Shown here: piece after piece, positions 40,401 through 50,720 of the stretch
How positions within the stretch are numbered: position 1 is the first letter of the stretch
Layout: each line of letters starts with the position of its first letter
Notes under the pieces: generated by a model
The model's input: only the letters and a program-made list of their open reading frames with translations
What the model was told of the DNA's origin: nothing
Database searches by the model: none
Position numbers and translations under genes: made by a program
Assembly (NCBI GenBank): GCA_036244855.1
Contig: BQKZ01000419.1
Location: 50,217-114,216, forward strand
Origin: Temnopleurus reevesii
Taxonomy: Eukaryota; Echinodermata; Echinoidea; Temnopleuroida; Temnopleuridae
Direction: 5' to 3'
Length of the DNA stretch: 64,000 nucleotides

Positions 40401-42439
40401 GAAGTTTATAGCTTTATGACCTATGGCTTGGAAGATAAACAAACAAAGATTAATATTTTATTTCCCTTCAGTCGCCATACCACCGTCCACCACCTAATTT
40501 CTTTATCTCATTTGTGTCAAGGCGTTCAGGTCTTGGTCAGCCAATCATCCAGCTAAAATTACGGACAAATATTTATTAGCGACTGTTATGCAACAAGGAA
40601 TGTCTCATCGGGAAGACTAATGAATATGTGTTATTAGGAGCTTAATTTATGGAAAGGTAAATTGGCTTAGTTATTATTCATATGATGTCAGAGAGGGGTT
40701 GTATCGCTGTGATGGTCACGTGTGGGGCTGGGTTGGCTATGGGAGGGTGGATGGACGGAGGTGAAGGAAATGAGGAGAGGAGGGTGGATAAAGAAGAAAA
40801 TCAATACCTAAATTAAGCAAGAAATTTGATTGTGTTATTCATCAGAGCGACGATCACGACACGATGATCTCACCTCGATGAATATAAATAGAAGATTGCT
40901 TGGCAGGAATAAAAAATGGAGTTTATCGTTGATGAGCTTGCGTAAACACGCTTGAAAAGTCAAGGCTTAGTTTCAAGATGTGAGCTTCATTTTGTAATGT
41001 AATTTCCTTTGGTCTAGTTCTGCACTTTTTTTCATCCCAACTCTGCCCGAGTTCGGCAGCCAATGATAAGCCTTCGCAAGGAAAGAAAAAAATTGAACCC
41101 TTTTAAATGAGAGGTAGCCAAACTTATAAAGAAGCAGCATTGCAGTGGTTATAATGACGAATTCAAGCAATCGCTAAAAGGTTTTCTTTAATGCTTTTGA
41201 TGATAACAGATAGATGCTTTGTGATTTATATAAACTGGGGCTTAACGGGAGAATGAAAAGCTAACTTGATATTACAAAATGTGGTTGTTTCTAGGTTTCT
41301 GTGGAGTCAAGTGGAAAAGGAGTGTGTTTATCAAGTAAATACATCTAGAATGTAATAAAGTCCCAGGAATGCAGTGGTCATTTTAGTAAGATTCTTAATT
41401 TTGAGAGAGTAAAATTAGGGGGGAAACAAGGCAGTGATAACTGAAGAAGAAGGTGATGTGTACTTCTGCAGAGGTCGCTTTACTTCGCTTGAATCGGCAT
41501 AGTCCGCGGCATAGCCGTGGGGCATGCTATCGCTAAACGCTTCCACAAGAAACTGTTGCTCCTTGCGCAACAACGGGCTAACTACCATTCGGAATCAACC
41601 GTGATCTGAAAATGTTTCAGTTTTTTCTTCTGCAACTATCTCTTCCAGTTTCCTGCTTCTCTGGCGGAGGTGTTTTGGGCTGTTTTCGTCCGTTTTAACC
41701 CCGGGGCTTGGCATATGTTGCAGGGCATGATGGGTGTGAGTCTGGCCGTGTTTTCGTTGCCGTGGAAGGCAAGAGTGCGAGACATTTCAGGTTGAATGGA
41801 TGATGATGTGTGTATCATTTAAACATGCACCCTGAATCTGTGATTTAAATTTAAGGGGGAAAGTAGTGTTGGAAAGAAGAAAGATGGAGGTCGTGCAGCT
41901 ACGAACTTTACTTACAATCAAATGTTTTGTTTAACTTCATCCCAAGCCAATAGAAATCCCAAAGAAAATGTTCTGTGAATATTAATTACATTGAAAACCA
42001 AAATATATTTAAAAAATACCATTTAACATATTAACTGAAAGTTATGTTTCATGAAATGCAACTCTTATAGAAACCTTAGATTCCCTTGGTATTGTTTCAA
42101 TTTGCTTTTTGTACAAACAGGCCGAGTTAAATTTGGACATAATAAGAACCAATATCTAATTATTATTCAGCAAAAGCAGTAGAAAACATCAACACTGTCC
42201 TTGTGATTTAAAGGCACATAAAAAGGTAGAGGGGCACCGAGGAACAACTCCAAACCATCCATTTTGTCTGCGATACCCTTGCTCTGAGAATGGTGCGGAG
42301 ATGAATTATTCAGTGGACGGGTTCTATGCGATGGCTGTCATCTGAAGGGGAGAAGCGTTTTCACACTTGTTGAAGACAGAAAGACATGAAGGGGCTTATG
42401 CTCCGCAGAGCTAATTGCAATTATATTTATGACTTATTA
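34426..42439. other. intron 1 segment, mostly featureless
   Basis: AT-rich non-coding DNA. Items seen: 13 C at 35665-35677; three near-tandem copies of AATGGTCAGT at 38918-38954; a GC-richer patch at 40680-40960 with a CACGTG E-box at 40717-40722; and another at 41455-41790 with a TTGCGCAA word (exact C/EBP-type palindrome) at 41573-41580 and CCGCGGCATAGCCGTGG near 41503. No gene was recognised. Confidence 0.4.
39260..39445 (+). mobile_element. possible LINE/SINE 3' tail
   Basis: An AT-rich stretch ends with a polyadenylation-type AATAAA (39417-39422) immediately followed by short GAATT-type repeats (GGAATTGAATTGAAAATTGAA). Some non-LTR retrotransposons end in such a pentamer tail after AATAAA. 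No coding remnant is recognisable and the left boundary is arbitrary. Confidence 0.25.
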
Positions 42440-43235
42440 TCAAGTAACTGATGGGCCTAAGTGCTGGACTGGAGATGAGGCGTGCAGGACGGGGTCTACG
42501 GGATCAGGAGATGGGTGGGGAGGGAGAGATGGAAGGGAGAGAGAACAAGAGAGAAAGAGAGAGGGGGAAGGAGACGGGGAGAATAGGGGTCTCCGGGATC
42601 ATGGGATGGGTGGGGATAGAGACAGGGAGGGAGACAGAAGGAGAGAATGTGAAAGAGAAGAGAGATAATGAGAAGAGAGGGAAAGAGAAGGGGAAAGAGA
42701 GGGAGAGGAGAGGGATTTCTGGGATCATGAGATGGATGGGGAAGGAGACAGGAAGGGAAACAGAACGAGAGGGAAAGAGAGAAGGGGAAAGGGAGGGATC
42801 ATGAGATGGGTGGGGATGGAGACAGGGAGGGAGACAGGGAGGGAGACAGAAGGAGAGGGAAAGAGAGAAGGGAAAAGAGAGGGATCATGAGATGGATGAG
42901 GAAGGAGACAGGGAGGGAGACAGAACAAGAGGGAAAGAGAGAAGGGGAAAGAGAGGGATCATGAGATGGGTGGGGATGGAGACAGGGAGGGAGACAGAAG
43001 GAGAGAATGTGAAAGAGAAGAGAGATAATGAGAAGAGAGGGAAAGAGAAGGGGAAAGAGAGAGAGAGGAGAGGGGTTTCTGGGATCATGAGATGGATGAG
43101 GAAGGAGACAGGGAGGGAGACAGAACAAGAGGGAAAGAGAGAAGGGGAAAGAGAGAAAGAGACAATTGGGATTAACATACAAATAAGGAAAGGGATAGAG
43201 GGAGGAGAAAGAGAGACTGAGAGAAAGAAGTAACA
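42440..43235. repeat. polypurine minisatellite with higher-order structure
   Basis: The + strand is almost pure G and A. Units start with GGATCATGAGATGG (or close variants) at 42501, 42596, 42722, 42796, 42882, 42956 and 43082. The spacings are 95, 126, 74, 86, 74 and 126 bases. The 126-base units at 42596 and 42956 share an insert, GAATGTGAAAGAGAAG plus following purines, and both end TTTCT. The 74-base units share ACAGAAC(G/A)AGAGG. So it is an array of at least three unit types in the order A-B-C-B-A-B. Long frames on both strands (Glu/Arg/Gly or Ser/Pro/Leu/Phe) are repeat artefacts. Confidence 0.92.
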
Positions 43236-43899
43236 AATGGTGTGAATATTGTTGAGCATAAATGTTGAATAAATTCCATAAGCACAATTTTACAGGTCAA
43301 ACATCAAGTCATTTTAAACATATTCTTCATTAGTTATAACCACAAGAATTGATCTTAATTCAGCATTGATATTAACATCCATGCACATATTTTTGTGAAG
43401 GCAAAAACTGTGATCTGATTAAATCATGATCTATATGGATTAGCCTTCAACATTTCAGATAATCACTTATCAGTTTCTATTTTATACCACTCTTCTTATC
43501 TAGAGATATATTTTGTATGCAATACAAACACTTTGTGTCATAAAGGTCACAATGTTTATCAGCTAAAGAGAAATGGCCATGGAAATATCTATACATTAGA
43601 CATAACATTTATGCTGCATGTATTTGTATGGGGAGTAAAAATACGAGTTTATATTAAGAATGCATGATATTAAAACATGCATATGATAGAGTGCATTACC
43701 CTAACCAAAAGATCAAGGTTTGATAAAGTAAAGTATACATAATTGTAATAAACCATTAATGGTAGGAAATTATTGAGTCGGGACTAAAGTGGACAAGGGA
43801 AAGGAAACACATGCAAATTGGCAACATGACTAGATAAGCATGAAGAAACCTTGAGATATTGGTATTGGTGGGGCGAGAAATGTGCCTGAATTAATTCTG

Positions 43900-44420
43900 T
43901 TAATTATTAACCCTCCGCGAGACATGTAGCTGTAATGCCAGGCGATAATTATGGAAAATATTGATGAAATTATTACGGCCATTCTGCGAGTGCATTTGGA
44001 CACGGATGAGCGATGGCTTTCAAGCGGGGGCTAATCGAGCGAGCGTGGCAAATCGCAGCTTTTTCTTAAACCGTTTTTCACGATTATGAAGCCTATTCCA
44101 TATACCCGATTACTCTATCCAATCCTTAAGTGGCTCCTGCTCGCCCAATATTTCCAGAATATTACCAAACTTCATGATAAACAAGCAAAAAGGGAGCATC
44201 TCTTCCACTAGGATGCGTTAAACCTCACACCGGGGATTGCTGCTATGGCGTTTAATTTGCAGTGTGGGTAATTTAGCTGACTTTGCTGCGTTCCTTTAAT
44301 CAAATAAGGTCTGACTAATTATTGCCATTAATCCGATTGTTCGTTTTAATTTCATCATTGGATTTCATGCTTGGAACACAGCTAGATGATCCCTGCACAG
44401 AAAGAGTAGGGCGGAAGAAT
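43900..44420. promoter_or_regulatory. candidate homeodomain-rich regulatory island
   Basis: A mixed-composition island between AT-rich flanks. It carries CTTAAGTGG (NK2-type) at 44125-44133, CCTCACACC (T-box half site) near 44224, and a dense run of TAAT words between 44250 and 44370, including CTAATTATT and TTAATCCG (Otx/bicoid-type, 44328-44335). No open frame of interest. The function is inferred from motif density only. Confidence 0.28.
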
Positions 44421-44806
44421 ATAACGAAGCCATATTGCTGTAATTGATACTTATAATACATTTATCTCTCTGTTAATTGCCTCGTAATCAGCAGGATGCC
44501 CTTTATAAAAACTCAAAAAATTTTTTTCATTCCATATAATACAAGCTAGTAATTAGTATATTTGATTAAAAAGTTTTATTCATTCGTTGTTGAAGTAGAT
44601 GTCAGGAGAATCCTTCGTTCATTGAGAATGTATTTGGGCCATTTTTTAGCAAGTCTTCATTCAAATTTATTATCTACCCAATAGACCACGATCCATGATT
44701 TTTTATTTTTAAAATACATTTTACATAAGACTTTTGTTATCAATGAAAAATACTTTTGCGGAACCTTGATCTTGATCTGTAATAGATAATTTTTTTTATT
44801 TATTTA

Positions 44807-44826
44807 TTTTTTTTTTGGGGGGGGGG
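44807..44826. repeat. T10G10 homopolymer pair
   Basis: Ten T followed by ten G. The same T-then-G (or, reversed, C-then-A) juxtaposition occurs at 5273-5298 and 56005-56025. Confidence 0.9.
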
Positions 44827-46072
44827 AGGGGGAGAGGATGAATGGTTTATAGATTATTACTTTATATAGGATCATCTTTTATAATTCACTATCATTAGAA
44901 ATACCAGGTTTATATATTGAAGGAAATGTCTCTTTTAGCCATCGTTTCCTTTACAAAGGATTTAAAAACATAAGAATACAAACAAGTAGGAAATATAAGG
45001 CAATTCTTTGATAAACCTTTTATGGACCTGGTAAAGAATATCTCATTCCTTCACACACAAAAAGAATAGACGGTTATGTAACCTTTATCTATTCATATAC
45101 CATACCAGTTTCACTTTTGTTCTTACAAATCTGCCTTTGAGGGTAAATTGAAGTAAATATGTACACTGGGCCAGAAGGGCTATTTCCCCATTGTATGAAT
45201 GCAAATATTATCTTATTTGCATTACTCCTGAAGAAGAAGAGAAAATCTTTTTTCTTTTCTATTTTTTTTTTGCGGACACTCCTTTCTTAATTCTCATCTC
45301 TTTGTAGACATAAGGTATAGCAAGGACTTTTATGGCTACAAGGCTTATAAGAAAACAGTTTGGTCAAGATATATGTTCTCTTTGCCCTCTTTGTTGGGGG
45401 ATGTTTGAGTTTGGGGTGTCCAAACCAAACGAAAGGGTTATCTTTATGAAATTTGAAGTACCCTGTTGTTATCTCAAGCTCTATTTGTATAGGAGAAAGT
45501 AGGAACTAATGTTTACATGATGATTGTGGCATTTTGCTTTCGGATTGTATGTTCTCTCATTTTTCTTCTACAGCCCCCCCCCCCTCCCGAAAAAACACAT
45601 GAAACATTTCACATGAAAATGCCTAGTGTCTTTACATAGAACCATTATTACTGCAATGTTGCCCGATTGTTTGTGAGCCGATATGATAATGCATGAATTA
45701 AATTTCAGCAAGTAAATTGTTTGATTTGCGTCGTGTAATATGAACCTCAAAATCTTCGTGTTTTTTATGATAAATTCTCAGAAATGTTTGAAATGATTCA
45801 CTTTCTTTCTTGTAAGCTGCATCCTGGGTAAAACAGTATTGATATGGGTAATTCCCCCACAACAGGTGGAGCAGCTAATTGCGGGCCAATTACCAGGTGT
45901 TAGCCTATTATTTTCATTTCTTGTCTTCTTCATATTTCCTTTCCCAATTACCACACCTGCTCGCAAACCAAATTGATTTACGTAATTCCTATCTTCTTGT
46001 CATCTTTCCAGTTTTCATCTTTAAATCACCTACGTCGTTTTCCGTTTGGTTTAAGGGTCAGAGTCTCTTCTG

Positions 46073-46510
46073 AACCGGTTCCTGCTGAAACAATTCATTA
46101 GGATGGATGTGATTGAATGATCCAAGCAAAGTGATTATCCAACAAATTTCAAAATGATTTAGACTTGCAAATGCAAACTGATGCTGATCTTGGAAACATC
46201 ATTTCAAGCACAGGATTTTCGCAAAGTGCTCGTCTACACACGTTTTTTAAATTTAATTTTACCTTTTTTATCAGTCTTGTTTGGTTTCCAAAGGATTTAT
46301 GGAACTAAGATAAAGATTGCTTTCTGAGGATGCAAATTTTGATGTTGACAAAACGATCGTCTAAAACCAGTTACACTGATTTTCTTGAAAATCGCTCCAT
46401 GAAAGCGACTGTGAACCGGCTCTTTGCTTGTAGCTTTTGATCAAAGTTCGATAAGATGTCTAGCACAAATGGCTGAATATGACATGTATGATTTACGGTC
46501 TGAACCTGTT
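46073..46510. promoter_or_regulatory. candidate grainyhead-type binding-site cluster
   Basis: AACCGGTT at 46073-46080 is the ideal grainyhead-like consensus. AACCAGTT at 46365-46372 matches AACYGGTT on the other strand. One-mismatch words occur at 46414-46421 (AACCGGCT) and 46503-46510 (AACCTGTT). Four such words in 440 bases is denser than expected, but no other evidence supports an enhancer. Confidence 0.25.
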
Positions 46511-47184
46511 CATCTCTGACGTGTTGTGACTCATGGCCTGATAGCCGAGAAAAATTGTGCAGCCAACCTGTCGGCTGACTGTCAAAATTCACAGCTCATC
46601 TTTTCAATTGATTGGGGCATTACGAGCCAACAAGCGCATTGTTTGTAGTCTTATGATGTAAAGGCTTTCGCATGACAAATCTTGTTTGGAATGATAAAAA
46701 TAAATGATTTTGAAGAATGTGCAAGTCCTTGTCTGTGAATCTGGGGATCTTTAGGGTTATTTTTTGGCAGCATGTAGCTATTAAAAAGCTCCATGATCTA
46801 AAAAGTGAAAATATGAACATCACAGACTTCAATAAGAACTAACATTCTCAACTTCTGTTTTTATTGAGAGCAAAAACTTAAATCATTTCAATTCTAGGTA
46901 CAAAATAGAACCGTTTGAAAGAATCCTTTCTTGAAATATAGTTGACTTGTTCTGTATGTGACAATGAAAAAGGGAGAATATTGAAATAAAAAGAAATTAC
47001 TATTCAAAGAAGAAAATTAGAAGAATTTCCATAGCTGTTTATATTACGCAAGAAAATCAATGAATATTGTACAGGTGGACATAATACAGCATATCTACAA
47101 GTGTTCAGGTTTTGGTCTGAAAATGCACTTTAACGGTAGCAGTCTAGGCTCATTAGCCAGGCATTTGGGGTAACATGTCGCCAG

Positions 47185-48175
47185 GGGCTGGTGGTGATGA
47201 CAGGCTCTTTAGAATCACTCTCAATCACTCGCTAGCAGGGTGTCAAGGTGACCCCCTTCTCATTACCTCTCAAACTCTGGTGATGTACAGTTTAGGGTCC
47301 ACTACCAGCATTGGAGGGTGTCAAGGTGACCCCCTTCTCATTACCCCTCAAACTCTGGTGATGTACAGTTTAGGGTCCACTACCAGCAATGGGAGGGTGC
47401 GAAGATGACCCCCTTCTCATTACCTCTCAAACTCTGGTGATGTACAGTTTAGGATCCACTACCAGCATTTGGAGAGTGAGAAGGTGACCCCCTCCTCGAT
47501 ATCCCTCAAACTCTGGTGATGTACAGTTTAGGGTCCACTACCAGCATTGGGAGGGTGCGAAGATGACCCCCTTCTCATTACCTCTCAAACTCTGGTGATG
47601 TACAGTTTAGGATCCACTACCAGCATTTGGAGAGTGAGAAGGTGACCCCCTCCTCGATATCCCTCAAACTCTGGTGATGTACAGTTTAGGGTCCACTACC
47701 AGCATTGGGAGGGTGCGAAGATGACCCCCTTCTCATTACCTCTCAAACTCTGGTGATGTACAGTTTAGGATCCACTACCAGCATTGGGAGAGTGAGAAGG
47801 TGACCCCCTCCTCGATATCCCTCAAACTCTGGTGATGTACAGTTTAGGGTCCACTACCAGCATTGGGAGGGTGCGAAGATGACCCCCTTCTCATTACCTC
47901 TCAAACTCTGGTGATGTACAGTTTAGGATCCACTACCAGCATTGGGAGAGTGAGAAGGTGACCCCCTCCTCGATATCCCTCAAACTCTGGTGATGTACAG
48001 TTTAGGGTCCACTACCAGCATTGGGAGGGTGCGAAGATGACCCCCTTCTCATTACCTCTCAAACTCTGGTGATGTACAGTTTAGGATCCACTACCAGCAT
48101 TGGGAGGGTGCAAAGATGACCCCCTTCTCATTACCCCTCAAACTCTGTTGAAGCATTGTTTAGGATTCCCTGAAG
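47185..48175. repeat. 79-bp minisatellite with 158-bp dimeric repeat
   Basis: About 12 tandem copies. The anchor word CTCTGG recurs at 47275, 47353, 47432, 47511, 47590, 47669, 47748, 47827, 47906, 47985 and 48064 (last degenerate copy CTCTGT at 48143), so the spacing is 78 once and 79 thereafter. From the third copy two unit types alternate. One has GCGAAGATGACCCCCTTCTC and TTTAGGATCC; the other has GAGAAGGTGACCCCCTCCTC, CGATATCC and TTTAGGGTCC. The true period there is therefore 158 bp. A diverged partial copy precedes the first full one. Each unit also has a CTGGT...ACCAG inverted repeat. The unit length is not a multiple of three, so no repeated protein is encoded. Confidence 0.96.
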
Positions 48176-50389
48176 TGGCCTACTTTATTTTATATCTTTT
48201 TGAAGTTTGCAAGGTTTGTCAGAGATACGTAGTTTGAATAAAATTAGCACTATTAATAATAAAAAGAAATCATAGAAATTTTTATAGAAAAAAATCTTCA
48301 GGAAATCTTATTTCATTATTCATGTAATAAATGAGATTATGCAAAAGGAAAAGAAGAATAAAGATGAAAATGGCCGAATCAAATTGATTGAAGAAAGACC
48401 ACTCTTTTTTTTTAGGGTAATGTCCTTTGCATTTTGCAATCCTGAAAGTCTGCTATTCTTAGTGCAAAGCGTGCCCCTGCCATGTAAAAGAGCAACAAAC
48501 TTTGCATTTAATTTAGTTTTCCCTCTTTTCAAAAACAAAATATTCAGAAATTCTTTCCATCTCACTTCTCATAGACTGCCTAATAAAGTGAAATTGGCAG
48601 AAATACCCCTAAAAGATGAGAATTTCCTAGGCAGAGATGAAAGAGGAGTGAGAAAAGTGAAGATGTTTTCTCCACCCATCCGTGAGAGGGGGACAAATGT
48701 GTATGCATATTTTGTCTGTGCACCTCACTTACTCTCATATCATCTAGAGTCATTTTCTCCTGAAATTATCATTGATTTTTCTCACCTCGTTGCACTAATA
48801 TTTCCTGCTGAATTTTTCATTTGTGCAAAAGCAGCACTTTTCCCTAGATGTCCTTCTATATGCAAGTAAGTTCAAGGCTACCTGCCCTGAACTTATGGCT
48901 AGAGAATTGCTCAAGACTTGCTTTGAAAGCAGTCAACAAGAATACTTTTCATTTCACTTTTGTCGCTTTTCGAGTTGTTATTTGAAATTGCATGGAGAGG
49001 GGAAAAAAGTGAAATTTAAATGCTATTTCATGCGCTCACATATATGTATGTGAGATCGAACTATAAATTGGGCATGTTTGAAATCACTATAAAAGACAAG
49101 TAAAAATGATCTGATTTTTCAGCAATGTACATTGTACAGAAAAACTTGTAGTATAGGAATCATGTCACTGGAACAAAGTGGTGACTCCATGATCAGCTAA
49201 ATATTGAATTCTAAAATTCTAAATGGGCTAAAGCAACCAATACCATCTAACGGATTCACACCTAATGAAGAAACCTACATCATAAAGAAGGGTATCTTTT
49301 TCTTTCTCTTCTTGAAATCTATCTGTTTATTCCATTTACAGATCATCATCATGATCTGCGCTTCACCTCTCGGGATGGAAACTTTATGAACAGATGTGAT
49401 CTGCGAACAAGAGATCTAGGAATTGAAAGAAGAAGAGGAAAGATACCGATAAATGGAGGAGAAAAAGAAAAAAAAAAGACCTGGCAAAACGAGCAAAAAT
49501 TCATGTCCGTCAGCAGTAATATTTGCCACCAAATAAGGTGGCATTTGTGGAAAACATTTAGCCACTTTGCTATCTATAATTTAATAATCACATCAAAACT
49601 AAGCTGATCCGAAAGTGCGAGAAAAGGACAGATTAAAAAGAAAAAAAGATGTAGCGGGTTGTCGGTTATGATGAAGCGAGAAGTGAGAGGTTAGAAGGTT
49701 CATGGTTTAGGGCCATAAATTGAAAATTGGTAAATTGTTATGGGTTTTTGGCTCTTTACCGTTTTTCGGTCTTTTTCTGTCAGCATTTCCTGTTCACAGA
49801 TGCTTGCTAGTTTTTATGTCAACATGAAGATTGTGATGTGTGGTCTGCGCCGGGCTGAGATAAATGATCTCAAAACATTCAATGATTGGAAAGATGCTTC
49901 AAAGATGGAACAAAATTTGAATCATTCATCAAAAGGATCAGAGTTGTTTCTTTTATTTTTATTTAGTTTTAATATGTATGAAAAGAATGTGCTTCTATTT
50001 CCAAGCTTCTTTCTTTGATTCTAGACCATTTTGGAAGTTGTCATGAATTAGATTCTTTTAGAAAAAAAGTTCCTTTTTCATTTGTTTGTGATTTTGATAT
50101 TAGCCATTCTGCTTTATCATGAACAGTAATAAAAATAAATCCATTTTACTCCTTTATTATTTGACTAGAATGTCATTTGTACTTTTTAGGAAGATATGTT
50201 AGGATGGTGTATTTTGCATAAAAGATCGCCTCTCTGCCAAAAAATATTGAAAGGAATTTTGTTATTTCTGATTAGAAATCCTGATTACCGTGTTGTACTT
50301 TATAGGATAATTCTTTTGTTTGTAGAGTAAGCTGAGAGATCCCGGAAATGCCTCTGCAGTGATTACAGATATTCTCTGACAAGCAATTT
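48176..50389. other. intron 1 segment, no supported gene
   Basis: AT-rich sequence. A 176-codon frame at 48339-48869 (+) has no recognisable domain and an unremarkable composition; I regard it as chance. Confidence 0.4.
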
Positions 50390-50720
50390 ACTCCGCTTCC
50401 ATCTCACAACCATGATCTAACCAAGGGACCCCCATCTCACCGGGCGTTGACGAGGCCTTCGTCCCGACCTTCCCAAATCATAGAAATCATTTTTGCCCGC
50501 ACCGGCCCTGACAGTTCGGCCAAACATCTGTAATCCAACCGATATGGATTTTGCAGATTGTCGAAAATGGGCATAAACACCCCCGAAGCGCTTTCTCATT
50601 TCCATTGTTAGACTTGCATCTGTCAACGATGCGGTAAAAAGCCGGTCTGAAGAAGCATCGCTCTGCTGTGCCTTCTCCCTTAGATTGACGGAGGATTCCC
50701 GCTCCATTATGACAAACCCG
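50390..50720. promoter_or_regulatory. candidate regulatory island (or minus-strand exon)
   Basis: A sharp rise in GC and CpG against AT-rich flanks. It includes CATCTGTAATCC (an E-box abutting an Otx-type homeodomain site) near 50526-50537 and a second CATCTG near 50607. A 125-codon minus-strand frame (50417-50794) spans it, but the product has no family resemblance. Enhancer is the likelier reading. Confidence 0.28.

Noticed and set aside
42429..43287. Overlapping long frames rich in Glu/Arg/Gly (+) and Ser/Pro/Leu/Phe (-).
   Set aside because: They are artefacts of the stop-poor polypurine minisatellite; the unit lengths (74, 86, 126) are not all multiples of three.
47175..47408. 77-codon frame with a repeated peptide ending in the 79-bp minisatellite.
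   Set aside because: The apparent peptide repeat arises from one 78-base spacing. Later units are 79 bp and break the frame, so it is not a repeat protein.
48339..48869. 176-codon + strand frame.
   Set aside because: No domain, motif, signal or family resemblance, and AT-rich codon composition like the surrounding intron. Plausible by chance in this length of sequence.
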